Positions 1 through 11,599 of a stretch of DNA of 64,000 bases are shown piece by piece; the first letter of the stretch is position 1, and the number at the start of each line of letters is the position of its first letter. The notes beneath the pieces were generated by a model. That model saw only the letters and a program-made list of their open reading frames with translations. It searched no databases and had not been told where the DNA came from. A program made the position numbers and the translations under genes. Source of the stretch: Hirudinaria manillensis (taxonomy: Eukaryota; Annelida; Clitellata; Hirudinida; Hirudinidae); contig CM067526.1 of the NCBI GenBank assembly GCA_034509925.1, positions 7,950,244 through 8,014,243 on the forward strand, in the 5' to 3' direction.

Positions 1-3000
1 ATCCTTCATCAAAATGAAAGCAGTGAAATAGCTGAGTATAAGGTTGGTGTGAGGGATCTGTCGGCTTAGACTTAAGCGTAAAGTTATACTCCCTTCCCCA
101 TGGTTTTGGAAATTTGTCAAGTTGGCCCCAAGTGACTTTTTCATCAAGGACGTGAGTGTCACACTCACTTGTGGGTTCATTTACAGCCTGTGAAGAAAAA
201 ACAACAAAGTGAAGGGGTCATGTGCCTCGTCCCAAAATATCTATCATAAAGAACTATTACCTCGAATTCACTTCCAGGTGGCTTTTGTTTCCAAGAGGTT
301 TCACCACCAGAATAACAATGATGTCTTCCGTACTCTATATCTGGCTGAAGAAAAAAAAACAGAAAATAGCAGGTGATTGCATTACCCATAAAGAACATCA
401 TAAAGTACTATTGCATTACCTTCAAGTTCTCAAGGAAGAAATTATGAATGAGCATACCAAAGGGATTCTCTTTATGGTTCTTAATTAAAACCATTTTGTT
501 TTCCACGAGATCAGAGACAAAATTCTGAAGCTCTTCTTCACTGATTCTCTGAGTATCACTAAGAGTCAGAACATATGGCCTTAACCTCTTCAATATGTAC
601 TGAATGGTTGTTAATTTCTGTTCAATGAGTGTCACATAATGTACCAGGTCCTGTTAATAACATGGCATAAAGTTAGGTTGATGTTTATTTTAATGTCATG
701 ATTTAGATGTTATTAGTATATAATAATTATGCTTTACACCAGCCTATGAAATAATTTCAAATTTAGCATTTATGCTACACTACTTTGAATTAACCCCTGG
801 CAAGGAGCGCCTTGATATCAATTCTAGGAAACCAAATACCAAATATTTTGAAAATTACAATAAAATATTTGCTATGAAAATGCATTCACTTATTCTATTT
901 AGCCACACAACCCCATCAGAAACATTCAAACAACTTGCACCTCACATCTCTTGAATTCTGATTTATGACACTGAATATCTTTCAGTTTTTCCTCAATTCT
1001 CAATAGATGTTCATTAAGAAAAGAATTCCTGCATTCAGCTGATGGATAAAAAAAATCCCAATTTTTTCAAGTGATTATTTAATAATAAAATTCTTTTACT
1101 TTTGTAACATAACAATTATCACATGTAAAATCTAAGTAAAATTAGTAAAAAAATTGCAACCAATTGTCTAGTAAAAGCAGTCTATCAAACTTACAATAAC
1201 TTTTAAGGGTGGTGACAGCTGACTGGATGAGAAAAGGCATGAAGGCAAATACCAGATCAGAAGGATCCATCAATGATAATCTCAGAATCTAAATTTTGTT
1301 GAATGGTCATATTGAGTACTGAATTTAAAACAAAGTTTACAGCAAAACCAACATCCAAACTTCAACACCATTACCCAATTTAACAATTGAGGACAGGCCA
1401 ACATCAAATTTATCACAGAAAGTTCCAAGTAATCAAGTCATCATTTAAAGGAAACATCATCATCACAACCCAAATGAGGTTTTACCTGAAGATTCCAAAG
1501 TGGCCACAGGCAACCCAAATTCCTTCTATATCTTTGGATAAATAATTAACAACATCAAGTTTATTCATTCCTTATTTATTTGAATGCTTAATTAAATAAT
1601 AACTATGGTCACCATGGCAACAAAATATTAAAAAATGGTCATGTTAATCAAATTAAAAAGTACATTTATAAAGTATGAACATCAACAAATAGGGATGTGC
1701 CAGATTATATTTTGTGGAATCCATACAAAGCTCACCCAAGTTCAACTTTAAATTTGGCCAGATATTATATTCTATTAGGGTTAACATTCTCATTGAATAA
1801 AACCATCTGATTATTGATTTTTACTAGTTAACATTAAAAAAACAATGTAATGCACTTGTTATCAAAATGCTTGCAATCACTCAAGACTGTCAAGTGGGAA
1901 TAGGTTGTGCTTCAAAAGATTGACTTTTCCACACTTATCTCAAAAGGAGGCCACTGCTATTAATATAGACTTATGTATCCAGTAGATAGTGAAGATACTT
2001 TTGGGATTTCATGAAGAATTTCAGTCAAACAAATCTGGAACATACATCTGCTCTCTTCAGTGTCAATAACAACATTTTCAGCATATATTCTTTTTCTTTG
2101 CTTCATTCAATTCCTTGAAAACATATCTTTCAACAATATGAAGGGTATCTGCATCCATTGCCATCATCATTGGCAACACAAATTCATCTAGCATTTGCAC
2201 TGTTAATGTCAACTTTTGTAAGGTACCACTTAAGTTACATATGAATGTCAGATTTAATTTATCTTACTGAAAATATTGCCTAAAATATAACAAACATGAC
2301 CAAATCCTGCTGGTCATGGGAAAAATCAGATTTCTGACTTTTCAGAGTCACATTCTGGTACACCCCTAGTTTTAAAAAACTCAAAATACTCACTTTTTAG
2401 CAAATGTGATGTCCTTGTAATATTGCGCCTGCAGAATAAATTCCTCCCACAGCTGATTGACAGCTCTAATACCTCCATGATAATTATTGACAATGCATAA
2501 ACACACTGCCAATCGAGTCATGAGGTCAGAATCCTTTGCTGACACAAAGTATTTTGATACTTCCTAAATGTTTAATTTATATTTTACTCATTTAATATCA
2601 TTCACCATGCTAATAGATAGTATTATGTAATTAGATTACTTGGCTCGGAAGGGAGAAGGAGTCATAAACTTCCTCAGCAGTTGATGCATTGTTTTCTGCA
2701 CAGGAATGTTGAGATGAGTGAGAAAACAAAAACTAAAATTTAAAAAAATCTTTTAAACCTAACGGCATATTATAAATTGGTCCATTTTTCCTAAAGAGAG
2801 CATTGCATGAATAAATTACCAATGTATAATTTCAATCTCTATACAATGAAAAATGCAAATGATGAGCTATGACCATCCTCACAAACTATAAATTCAAAAC
2901 CAACCTCAAGAATTGCATCAAGTGATTCAGGAGGAATGAATGAATGTTCAGATTTATGGCTGAGTTTAAAGATGTTATTCCTGAACTTTGACCCATAAAA

Positions 3001-6000
3001 CTTCCTGGTCAGGGATTCATCAACTGATATAATGTTTAAAATTAAATTATTTGGTAATACACTCAACTGCAGTAGTATATGAGATAAAAATGTAATGCTG
3101 ATGAAACAGTTTGAATAGTTCTACAATTAAAGATAATTATTTAGTGGTTGTAGTATAAGACTAATTATCCAAAATATTGAAGCAATGAATACATTGACTT
3201 ATGAAATGCTTAAAATCAAATTACATCAAGTCATTTAAAAATGCACAGATGCCTCTAAAATTTGGTTTGAATGGAATAAGTTGAGACAAACACATTGTCC
3301 ATTATTAGTGAATTCATGATATTATTCAAATATCAAACAATTAAATCTACTTCAACTGATAATAAATTAAATCTCAATATATTCAAAACAATATTTAATT
3401 CAATAAAATGCCAATTTATTAAAATCTAAAAGTGTAACTTACTCATTTTTACATATTCTTCTGTTAAAGAGGTTTGGAAACTTGGTGATGGTATTGGATA
3501 GCACATGTCAAGGAACTTTCTTAGGCATTTCCCTTAATATCATATATAAATTATTATGTGTTACCATAGGAATTATATTATTGATATAAATAACATTAAG
3601 TACAGATTTAATAACGCCTATGATGATATCTTATTTATATAAATAAATACTAAAGTTGAATTTAAATTAGTAAAATCGATAAAATGAATCTTTATAACTT
3701 CCAAACCCAATGGAACTTCCGATGTATCTGAAAACTTGGCCTGAAGCCACCATTCAGGAGCAGTATTAAGGTCTAAATCCCTTGAAATTACATTTACCAA
3801 TAATTATGAAAATTTTCAAACTAATTGCTTCAAATATTAATCAAAACAGATGCGTCATAATCACTCACTCAACGAAAGAAGTAATTTTCATAAATTCCAA
3901 TGTACGTGAATACTTGGCTTCAAGCCACCATTCAGGAACGTAACGAGGGTCTATTTTCCTTGAACTAATTGCTTCAAATATTAATCATAATTTATTGATG
4001 TATCATAATCACTCACTCATTGAAAGTAGTGATTTCACAATTTGGCCAACTGAGATAAAGGTTGAACTCGCTAGAAAATAAGGGTATGTGGTGTTTAGTT
4101 ACTAGTGTAAATGCCGGAAGAGGTGACCGAACAGAAACATAGACCAACTATATGAGGTGGATGAATATAAATGAATGGACTGATAATCATTTAACACTCA
4201 CTCAGCGCCACCCCGATGATACAATTCCTTCATTCCAAAATCAGTTGCTGAGAAAGTCAAATCTGTTCGCATTGGTAAAATAATTGAATTACGTAATCAT
4301 TATTTATTTCATATCATGTCCAAAAGGCACTTATCTTGATAATGAAATATAATCAACCTAAGCAAAACTTTTTGTAGTAATGTAAATTATTTAATTCTGG
4401 GGTGCAGTAGAAGTGCATGTCTCATTAGTTGAAAAATATATATAACAAAATGTCAACAAATATTCATCAAAAAGCAGAGGAATAGAAAAACAACATACCA
4501 GGGGGTAAAGCTTTATATGGATAGCATCTTTCAAAGAGGGTGTAAGTGAACCTCGCAGATAACTTAGTAGTATTAGGAATTACTTCAATCCCAAGTTTTT
4601 TCTTTACGAATAATAAAAATTTCACATGTATACTTTATCTATCAGTCTCTTATGAATAAGAATTATGGCAAAATTTCATTTGGTTCCCCAAATGTGCCTC
4701 CATTATCAATATTCATAAATGACAAATAAAATCCATACTAATCATGAATACCAACCAAACACATCAAGAAATCTGTATAACAGTTATGGAAGGGACATCC
4801 ATAGAAATCTTGAAGCACTTGAAATGATGTTTTGATGCCAGAACACTCCATGATGCCAAGGGAATAAGATTTAAATTTAACGAACAAGGGAACCTGGCTG
4901 AAAAAAGAACGATGAAGTTGTTGTCATAAACAATAATAATAACAGTAAGCAAGTTCTAATGCTAATTATATATCTATAATATACCAAACCCAAAAAGTCT
5001 GAATCTATAAGGTAGTTTATAAATATTGCCCAAACCAAATTGCATGAAATAATGAACTTACCAATGACTTCCAATGACCTCTGAAAGGATGTGGAGAAAT
5101 TCTTTTGGTTGTTTGCAATTACTTAATGAGCCATCACTTACTGATAGGACAATAAAATCCTCGAGGCCATAACGTGAATGGAAACAATGAATACTGTCAG
5201 AAATACTTATGAAAGTTTCAGAAAAGGACTTTGAAGAGCCCCTTGGGCACAACCAAACTTTTGGTGTTTCAATTTGTTCATTGTTGTTGCTCCCTGTTAA
5301 TAAGTGATGTTTCTAATTGTGATGAAATCCAGAAATTGATTAATAGATGTTATAGAAAAAAATTAAAGAAAAAGTTCTATTCACTTTCTTACTAAACCTA
5401 GTAACTTTCAGCAATACATAAACCAACCCTCCTCTCTTATTTTTGAGCTGATTACATCCAAATCCTTTTCAGGAGAGGCAGAAGATACTCCGGAGATCCA
5501 GTATCGAGTCAAAGTTAATTCCTGGTCACCAAATTGAAAATTTTCACCAACTTTATTCCATTGCTGCTCTTCAGTTACTGAGGGTGATTTTCCAAGGGGT
5601 AGTTTTTGATTGGAAAGTGTACGAAGAAAAACTTCTTCAAGCTTGCCAGCAAGACTGAAGAATTAAACAAAAAATAATTGAATCAGTTATTTTTGTCTCT
5701 CATATTATTGCTTTGAAACTCACAGTTAAAAGACTTTAACATCTAATATTTTATTTGTAATTCTCTAATGTTTAAAACTTGAGGAATTATATTCACAACA
5801 AACCAACAAATAGGGGCAAATTAATGTAAATTAGAATTTTCTAATAAGAATATCAGGTCAAACCCTTCCCATTCCGAGTTAGATTTGAAATTATCTTCGG
5901 AATCCTCAACAGGCTAGAAAAATGGCAACAAACTTTTTAACTAAAATCTAATTCATCATTCCATTCAGATTTTGTTTTTCAATAAAGAAATACTTATCCC

Positions 6001-6021
6001 ACATACAGCGTTGAAATCCAT
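1..6021 (-). CDS. RAB3GAP1: Rab3 GTPase-activating protein catalytic subunit, 3' end off window
   Basis: Multi-exon gene. The family activates Rab3 GTP hydrolysis and acts with RAB3GAP2 as a Rab18 exchange factor in the cytosol and at ER membranes. The start ATG is at 6021 (MDFNA, then a donor). Exons read with matching phase: 6007-6021, 5864-5913, 5428-5654, 5062-5293, 4756-4897, 4499-4601, 4202-4247, 4017-4070, 3869-3958, 3707-3780, 3443-3532, 2901-3023, 2640-2695, 2394-2563, then from 2228. Later exons lie near 2060-2228, 1495-1550, 1193-1285, 965-1030, 413-635, 262-349 and 187 to below 1. Recognised blocks: NSEWEG near the N terminus, RYGLEDFIVL, CQVPLFVKF, ARFTYTLF, and the hallmark LAVCLCIVNNYHGG followed by LWEEFIL (2394-2563). 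C-terminal blocks include DPSDLVFAFMPFLIQSAV and WGREY. The terminal stop is outside the window. The exons near 1.5-2.2 kb are incomplete. An extra 90-base exon arises by duplication (see 3708-4035). Confidence 0.93.
3708..4035 (-). repeat. Intron-spanning tandem duplication inside RAB3GAP1, creating an extra exon
   Basis: Two adjacent similar units of roughly 150-190 bases. Each contains, on the minus strand, the tail of an exon ending in GA before a GTGAGTGA donor, an intron with the shared string GATTAATATTTGAAGCAATT, and the start of an exon encoding PEWWL(E/Q)AK. The upstream copy forms exon 3869-3958. It begins like exon 3707-3780 and ends like exon 4017-4070. It is 90 bases, starts and ends in phase 2, and can be included or skipped without breaking the frame. 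Confidence 0.8.
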
Positions 6022-7352
6022 TGCTCTTCAAGCTACCAAGACGAAATTAAAGGACTGACGAAAGCGGACCTAAATAAATAAGTCTAAAGCCCTTAATACA
6101 TATTTAGACATTACAGCGATCTACAATGAATAATAATTTTATATATTTTATCATTTGTACTATTATTTTAAGCGATGGTTTTATAAATGTCATGTAATTT
6201 TATCAAAATATTTGTTACTGCAAACACAAAGGCAATTACGCGATCGGGCGTATATGATTTTAATTTCTATTGCACTAAAATATTTTTCGACATCGTTTTT
6301 ATCACTGAGTGTGTGTATCAATGGTCGATTTATCTGGAAATAACATGTTTTTGCTTTTCAATTTCATCTGTTTTTGAAATTCCTCATGTAGCTGCTTCAA
6401 GCATTGCAGCTTGGATGATCAGTCGTTTTTGAGTGGCACTGTAATTTCTAAAATAATTGAAAATGCAAAATCAAATAGCAAAGTAACAAATTCATCAAAA
6501 CATTTTTACGCGGATTTGCGTTTGTGCCACCAATTTGCTAAAAAAAAAAATTAGATGAATTAAGTTAAGTTTCTTCGATGACGCGTAACTTTAATAGTAG
6601 CAAAGGATTTAATGACTTAATTTTGAATATTTACAATATTTAACATTTATTCGACAGATGAACATCGAATAAATTGTGACGATAACAACCACCACAATAA
6701 CAAGATGTTGTATGTGATTGCACTTCATGTAAACAAACTCTTATTTATGATTACTTTGATGATGATAATCAGGAATTTATAAACAACATCTTAATTGGCT
6801 CCATATTCTTGCCCAAAGCTTTCAAATGCTTTCTAACACAGTGTTTCATAAGATTCGTTTCTTACATTTGCCTACCGTCCGTCCATCCATCCACCCCTCC
6901 GTCCGTCAGTCCATCCGTCCATTCACTCATTCATTCCAAAAATTGTCAAGTACAAAATAGTCTCTAGCAGTGCCATCTAGTGCGATAAAAATATTTCAAT
7001 GAAACCCATGTCTTTCTGAAGCATTCTTTGGTAAAGATAAAGGGTGATAGTGAAGTACGCAGTCATGATATTCTCATTTCTATGAATCTGTGAATCATGC
7101 ATTTAAAAGTATGATCTGCAGAAAGACTTCATATGATATATTTTATAATTGCAAACTTACTATAGCATTGTATATCATTTATAAATTGGTAACATACAAA
7201 CTTAACAAAGATACTTGCTTTAAAGAAATAAATGTTTTTAATTTATTAGAAATAAATTGTAATGATTTAGACAAGAAAATAATTATTGAAAAGTTTAAGC
7301 AACAGAGATGGACGTTGAGTTCATCTGTAAAGTAGCATATATCGACATTCTC
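6022..7352. other. Intergenic / 5' flank of RAB3GAP1
   Basis: AT-rich sequence upstream of the RAB3GAP1 start codon. The first exon's 5' UTR and the promoter should lie close above 6021. A degenerate (CCAT/CCGT)n microsatellite sits at about 6877-6938. No convincing exon was found. In particular, I searched here for the missing N-terminal HEAT repeats of DOHH and did not see them. Confidence 0.6.
6877..6938. repeat. Degenerate CCGT/CCAT/CATT tetranucleotide microsatellite
   Basis: Runs of CCGT, CCAT and CATT units with scattered substitutions. This family of tetranucleotides recurs across the window (8636-8690 as GGAC/GGAT, 42700-42755, 48645-48700, 53300-53360, 53575-53640, 61875-61940). 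Confidence 0.85.
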
Positions 7353-7586
7353 TTACGTCTTCGGGGGTCTTGATGTTGTTCCTGTCACGAGTGTGGTTCC
7401 TCTCAAGTCTGTGATCAGCAAAAAGCCAATAAAGAAAACAGGATGCAGGAATCTTGATCGATTTAGTAGTTTTTGTTGCTTCCCGGGCTTACTTCCTCTT
7501 CCGCTCCCTGTAATGACGTCATGGAGCCAATGACCTTCAATCACAGTGCCGGTTCGGGATTTTCCAACTTTTATCTTGCTCATCAA
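7353..7586 (-). CDS. Possible first coding exon of an unidentified membrane protein
   Basis: A minus-strand ORF with ATG at about 7586 (or the next codon), richer in GC than its surroundings. It runs in frame to a strong splice donor (GAC before GTAAGAG) near 7357. The peptide starts with a basic segment (SKIKVGKSR), then a hydrophobic stretch HPVFFIGFLLI, then Thr/Ser/Pro-rich residues. That order would fit the cytosolic tail and signal anchor of a type II membrane protein. No family is recognised, and no downstream exon was found between here and RAB3GAP1. A palindromic CRE octamer lies within it at 7514-7521, so it may instead be promoter DNA. Low confidence. Confidence 0.25.
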   Translation of the reverse strand: MMSKIKVGKSRTGTVIEGHWLHDVITGSGRGSKPGKQQKLLNRSRFLHPVFFIGFLLITDLRGTTLVTGTTSRPPKT

Positions 7587-8957
7587 TTAAACCTCATGTT
7601 ATTCTGGACACGTGGTTTGAGAATGATGGAATGATTGAAAAAAGAAGCAAGAAGCACAAGACTTCTTGTCGAGGATTTCTTTAAAATTCGAGTTCTACTC
7701 TATTAATAGTTTCTCTTACATGCAAGTTGACTGAATAAGACCTAAATGTTTAAATTAACAAGTATGAATTATAAGCCGTAAACCAAGTCGATGAATTAAC
7801 CGTATAACCCGCGGAGCAACCTACCTCGTTGATAAATGAGTAGTAATTAACGATAATTAATTAATGAAATAAAAATCATTTGAAACAACCGAGCATTTAG
7901 GACCATTTCCTTTATGTTCCAGTTTTAATAAAATCCCAATGAATGCAACAAGTTGGTAGCTTTAAAAAATATTTTCCTTTTGAAGAAATATCACAAGGAG
8001 TCCAGCGATGAGTGAGGGAGTAATTTAATAAAGGAGAGCAGAGAAAAGATTGATGGGTGGATGATGTGACAGCAGAAGGGAGAAGTCAAAAATAATCAAC
8101 GTGTGTCCCATGAATATTTTATTTTCCAGCATCTTCTCGAAAAGAACTCGAAAATATTCCGCCATTTCGGTCTCTTTTCTCGAAGCGAAGTCCCATCGAG
8201 GACTTTCTAATCGAGGTCTTCACATCGCCAGAGTTCGAAATAATCCCTTTCCTCTTCTGTTATCCACCAAATATCCTTCCTTCAACCGAGCGATTCGATT
8301 TGCTATTGCCGGCGTTGTTGCTGAAAGTTGCTTTCGTCTTAGTCGTTGTTTTTGTTGTTCTAGTCGAACAATTGTGTTGTTGACAATGGTGCGGTTGTCG
8401 TATTTCATCCTCTAAAGACTGAAAAACATTTTTAAAACATTTTGGATCTTATGTTAACTCATCCCTCAACAAAGACTTTCATTTCTGTTTCAGCTTTGTT
8501 TTCCTTTTCCTTATTTTTATCTTCCTCCTCATTCCAGGAACAGCTGCCGAGTTTCATCATTTGTTCGCGCAAGAGTTAAACTCTTGGATTATTGTTGATT
8601 TATTTGCTTTTTTAAATGCTGTCATGATGGATAGGTGGACGGACGGACGGATGGATGGATGGATGGATGGATGGACGGACGGATGGCTGAATGACTGATT
8701 GGATAGAAATAGGACACAGGGGGTAAAGTGAAAGACCACAAAGTGTCAGTAAATAAGGCAGAGAAGAGAAACATGTGCTAGTTTTACGAATGGAGCAACT
8801 GACTTCTTTAATCTGGGTCAGATCACCAGATGATGGGAGGGACTTCGTGTTAATCGAAACGGCAGCATAAACTTTCTAGTTTATAGAGAGGTATTGCTTT
8901 CACCTGATATTCTTTGGATTTTTATAGCGATTGATGTTCATTCCTTATGGTTTTTAG
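7587..8957. other. Intergenic region upstream of the DOHH fragment
   Basis: Contains a GGAC/GGAT microsatellite (8636-8690) and a moderately GC-rich stretch at 8100-8415. No exon encoding HE-containing HEAT repeats was found on the plus strand, although the first half of DOHH would be expected upstream of 8958. Confidence 0.55.
8636..8690. repeat. GGAC/GGAT tetranucleotide microsatellite
   Basis: About thirteen tandem four-base units alternating GGAC and GGAT. Confidence 0.9.
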
Positions 8958-9831
8958 GTTGCAGAAACATGACAGCTTGCTGTAGAACGAATCAACTGGT
9001 TGCAGTCAACTGAGAAGATTAAAGATAAATCAGGAAGTGGAAACATTCTGTACACATCTGTTGATCCAGCTCCACCTTCTGATAGCAAAAATATTGAAGA
9101 ATTGAAGTCTACACTTTTAAATGAACAACTTCCACTATTTCTGAGGTATAGGGCCATGTTTGCCCTAAGAAATGATGGCAGTGAGAATGCCATCAGTGCT
9201 CTTGTAGAAGGTTGTTTAACTTACACCTTGTCTTGTTTGATGTAAATTGAAATATATTCATTTAAATAACCTCATTCAATAATTGGAGATCCAATCCTAC
9301 AATCTTAATCCTAGCCTTTAAATCATTGTTTCAATCATTAGTTTAAAATAGTTCTCAGTCATCTTAACCTTTTAAAATTAGTTTCTTTGATTCATGAGAC
9401 TGAATTATTTTTCTTCAACCAATCCATATAATTTTATCTCAAGCAATTGATTTTTAATCCAATTTTTCATCCGAATTTCTCTTCTTTATAACCTAGGTTT
9501 CAAGTGCGACGGGGCGCTGTTCAAGCACGAGATAGCTTACGTTCTCGGTCAAATGCAACCCGTCAGCGCCGAATCGGGTCTGCTCGAAAGACTCAAAGAT
9601 CTCGACGAGAGCCCGATGGTGAGACACGAATGTGCAGAGGCCATGGGTTCCATTGCCACGGACAGTTGCTTCGATGCTCTCGCCGCCTGCCTGAACGACC
9701 GAGAAATCATCGTCAGACAGAGTTGCGAGGTGGGACTCGACATGGCAGAATATGGACGATCTGAAGAAGAATTTGAATATGCTAATGGACTGGCAAAACT
9801 CAAAAATGAGAAAACAATCAATATTCATTAG
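8958..9831 (+). CDS. DOHH: Deoxyhypusine hydroxylase, C-terminal half only, with in-frame TGA (probable partial gene or pseudogene)
   Basis: DOHH is a HEAT-repeat di-iron enzyme that hydroxylates deoxyhypusine on eIF5A. Two exons are clear: 8958-9210 after a TTTTTAG acceptor, and 9497-9831 after CCTAG, joined in phase (EG then FKCDGALFKHE). They match the second half of the roughly 300-residue family: SVDPAPPSD, RYRAMFALRN, KHEIAYVLGQ, ESPMVRHECAEA and QSCEVGLDMAEY. Both C-terminal His-Glu iron-ligand pairs are present. Exons for the first half, carrying the other two His-Glu pairs, were not found upstream in this window. Eleven bases after the acceptor, codon 8970-8972 is TGA where the human protein has Cys (VAET-C-QLAV). 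Otherwise the frame is intact to a TAG at 9829-9831. It could be a recent truncated copy, an assembly artefact, or a gene whose 5' half lies elsewhere. Confidence 0.85.
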
Positions 9832-9879
9832 GTGTAGGCTTTTTGTCTTCACGATTAGGAGAATTGTTTTTTTGGCTAA

Positions 9880-9885
9880 AATAAA
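9880..9885 (+). terminator. Polyadenylation signal of the DOHH locus
   Basis: AATAAA about 50 bases after the DOHH stop codon, correctly placed for 3' end formation. Confidence 0.6.
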
Positions 9886-10422
9886 GACTTTTTAGCAATT
9901 TTGAATTTAATGATTTCTTCATGATATTCTATTTCATGATGTTGTGGCTGTCATGACATCCTCTTGAGCAGAAATATTTTTATTTTGGCTAATTTCAGTT
10001 CCAATTTGCAATTAATGGCCTCCACTGATGTGCTTTTGGATTATTTCCAAACATCACCTCCTTGGATTCCAATTTAATTCTTATAAGTAAATTAATGGAA
10101 ACAGATTCTATTAATATAAGTAGTTCTGAATTTCAATTAACTCATAGCATAATGTGAATACTTTATTGGAACATTTGTTTCCTTAATTGCTTCAATTTAT
10201 CAATTCCATGCAATAACAAAGTGCAATCAAAGCCTGTAAGCATAGTTGAAATCTAATTTCAATTCAACATGGAGAATATGAAAACAAGCAGTCTTTAGAT
10301 AATTTTATAGGCATGCTTGGTTCACTTAAAAACATCCAATTATTTTCATTAATAAACTTCACTAAGTTTACGAGCATAAAATGTAAAAGTGAATTAATTA
10401 ATAAGAAATAAATTATAAAATT
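9886..10422. other. Convergent 3' region between DOHH and the claudin-like gene
   Basis: AT-rich sequence holding the 3' UTR of the minus-strand claudin-like gene and the end of the DOHH transcript. No further gene seen. Confidence 0.5.
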
Positions 10423-11599
10423 TCAAACAAAGTCGTCCCCGTCGTCTGCCTGGGCTTGGAAGCTCTTGCCAGCAAAGCTCTTCTCGGGGTCGTGTCTCCT
10501 CGGGTCGGTCACGAAGGATTGCTGGGCAAAACTGGTGCCCGTTCCGTGAGGTTCGTAAGAGGGGGGGTGGTCGGGTGCCAAGGATGCCGAGGGTGCGAAC
10601 GAATATGGCTTTTGGTCGTACATTGGAGCAGGTTCGACTGGTTCCAACTGGAACGTTGACATTTCCAAAGCTGCCTTTGTATACTCATCTTCCTTAACGA
10701 GAAGCAAATTGTAGGTGTTCTGAGCTTCCTTGTACAAAGAGATTCCAGCAGCAAGACTGAATAGGCCTGTTATGATGAGGAAACCATAACCCCACGATAA
10801 GAAGTTCAAATCTGGCCGAGGTAGCCAGTACCTGTCATTGGTCTGTATGCCAAAGATGAGAGCCACCACAACTGTTATCATGCCTGAAGGATAATTTATT
10901 TAGTCTGGTGGGAGACTAGACATTAGTCTAGACATTAAATATTTGATGAACTTTTGATTGCAATTTTTAAATATCATTTAATTTGAAATTCAAAATAATT
11001 TCAAAAACTGATCACTTACTGACTAAAATCATTAGAGATGCAGCTGAGAATATTCCATAAGATTGTAAATATTCATGATTTATGAGTGGACAAAGATGAA
11101 GAAAAACCAGAGCAATGATGATGCATGTTGTGATGAGGATAATCAGGCAACCCACAACAAGCACTTGACAAGTTATAAACCAAGCTGCCATATTAAATTA
11201 AAGTTTTTAGAAAGTATATTAATCAATTTGTTAATTTAAAACAGTCTATGTAATAAAAAAATAGAAATAATTTACAACCACGAAATACTAACGAGGTGTC
11301 AGCCACTCGCGGAGTTTGTAATATTTTGGCTGAGTATCAAAAACCCACCAACAACCGCTGTAAATTTCCTGACTATCATCCTTAAACTGCATGTAGTTGT
11401 AGAAGCACACATGCCACAAACCCATGTTCTTAAACTGATTCTCTGACAAAGGCCAGGTCTGGATCCAATAGGGACTGACGAAGGATATGCAAAGGGCGGC
11501 GAGTGCCATCAGTGCACATCCAAATCCAAGCCATGCCATCGTGCCCGTCGGTGCTGGTTGCTTTGCCACACCTTGGTTCTCTTTTTGAGGTTGGTACAT
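10423..11599 (-). CDS. Claudin/PMP22-superfamily four-transmembrane protein (pasiflora-like)
   Basis: Three exons with matching phase: 11293-11599 (ATG at 11599), 11020-11184 and 10423-10883, giving about 310 residues. The first extracellular loop carries the claudin-superfamily signature: a Trp in SPYWIQTW, then GLWHVCF, then a second Cys in YSGCWW. Four hydrophobic segments follow the claudin order: MALAALCISF near residue 30, VLVVGCLIILITTC, a segment across the second junction (ASLMILV then ITVVVALIFG), and YGFLIITGLFSLAAG. A Pro/Ser/Gln-rich cytosolic tail of about 95 residues ends in DDFV, which fits a C-terminal PDZ ligand (acidic at -2, Val at 0). Such proteins build septate or tight junctions. 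Insect pasiflora proteins are a plausible comparison, but orthology is inferred only. The next gene on the same strand is the SLC5A transporter. Confidence 0.85.

Noticed and set aside
1..6021. First thought to be the kinetochore protein Zwilch
   Set aside because: Several weak resemblances, but LAVCLCIVNNYHGG, CQVPLFV and ARFTYTL fit Rab3GAP1 in correct order and the Zwilch match did not extend.
8041..8408. Minus-strand ORF continuing in frame past one TGA
   Set aside because: Considered as a stop-codon readthrough gene, but there is no known domain, no splice support and the sequence is Gln/Arg-rich in a non-specific way; chance is more likely.
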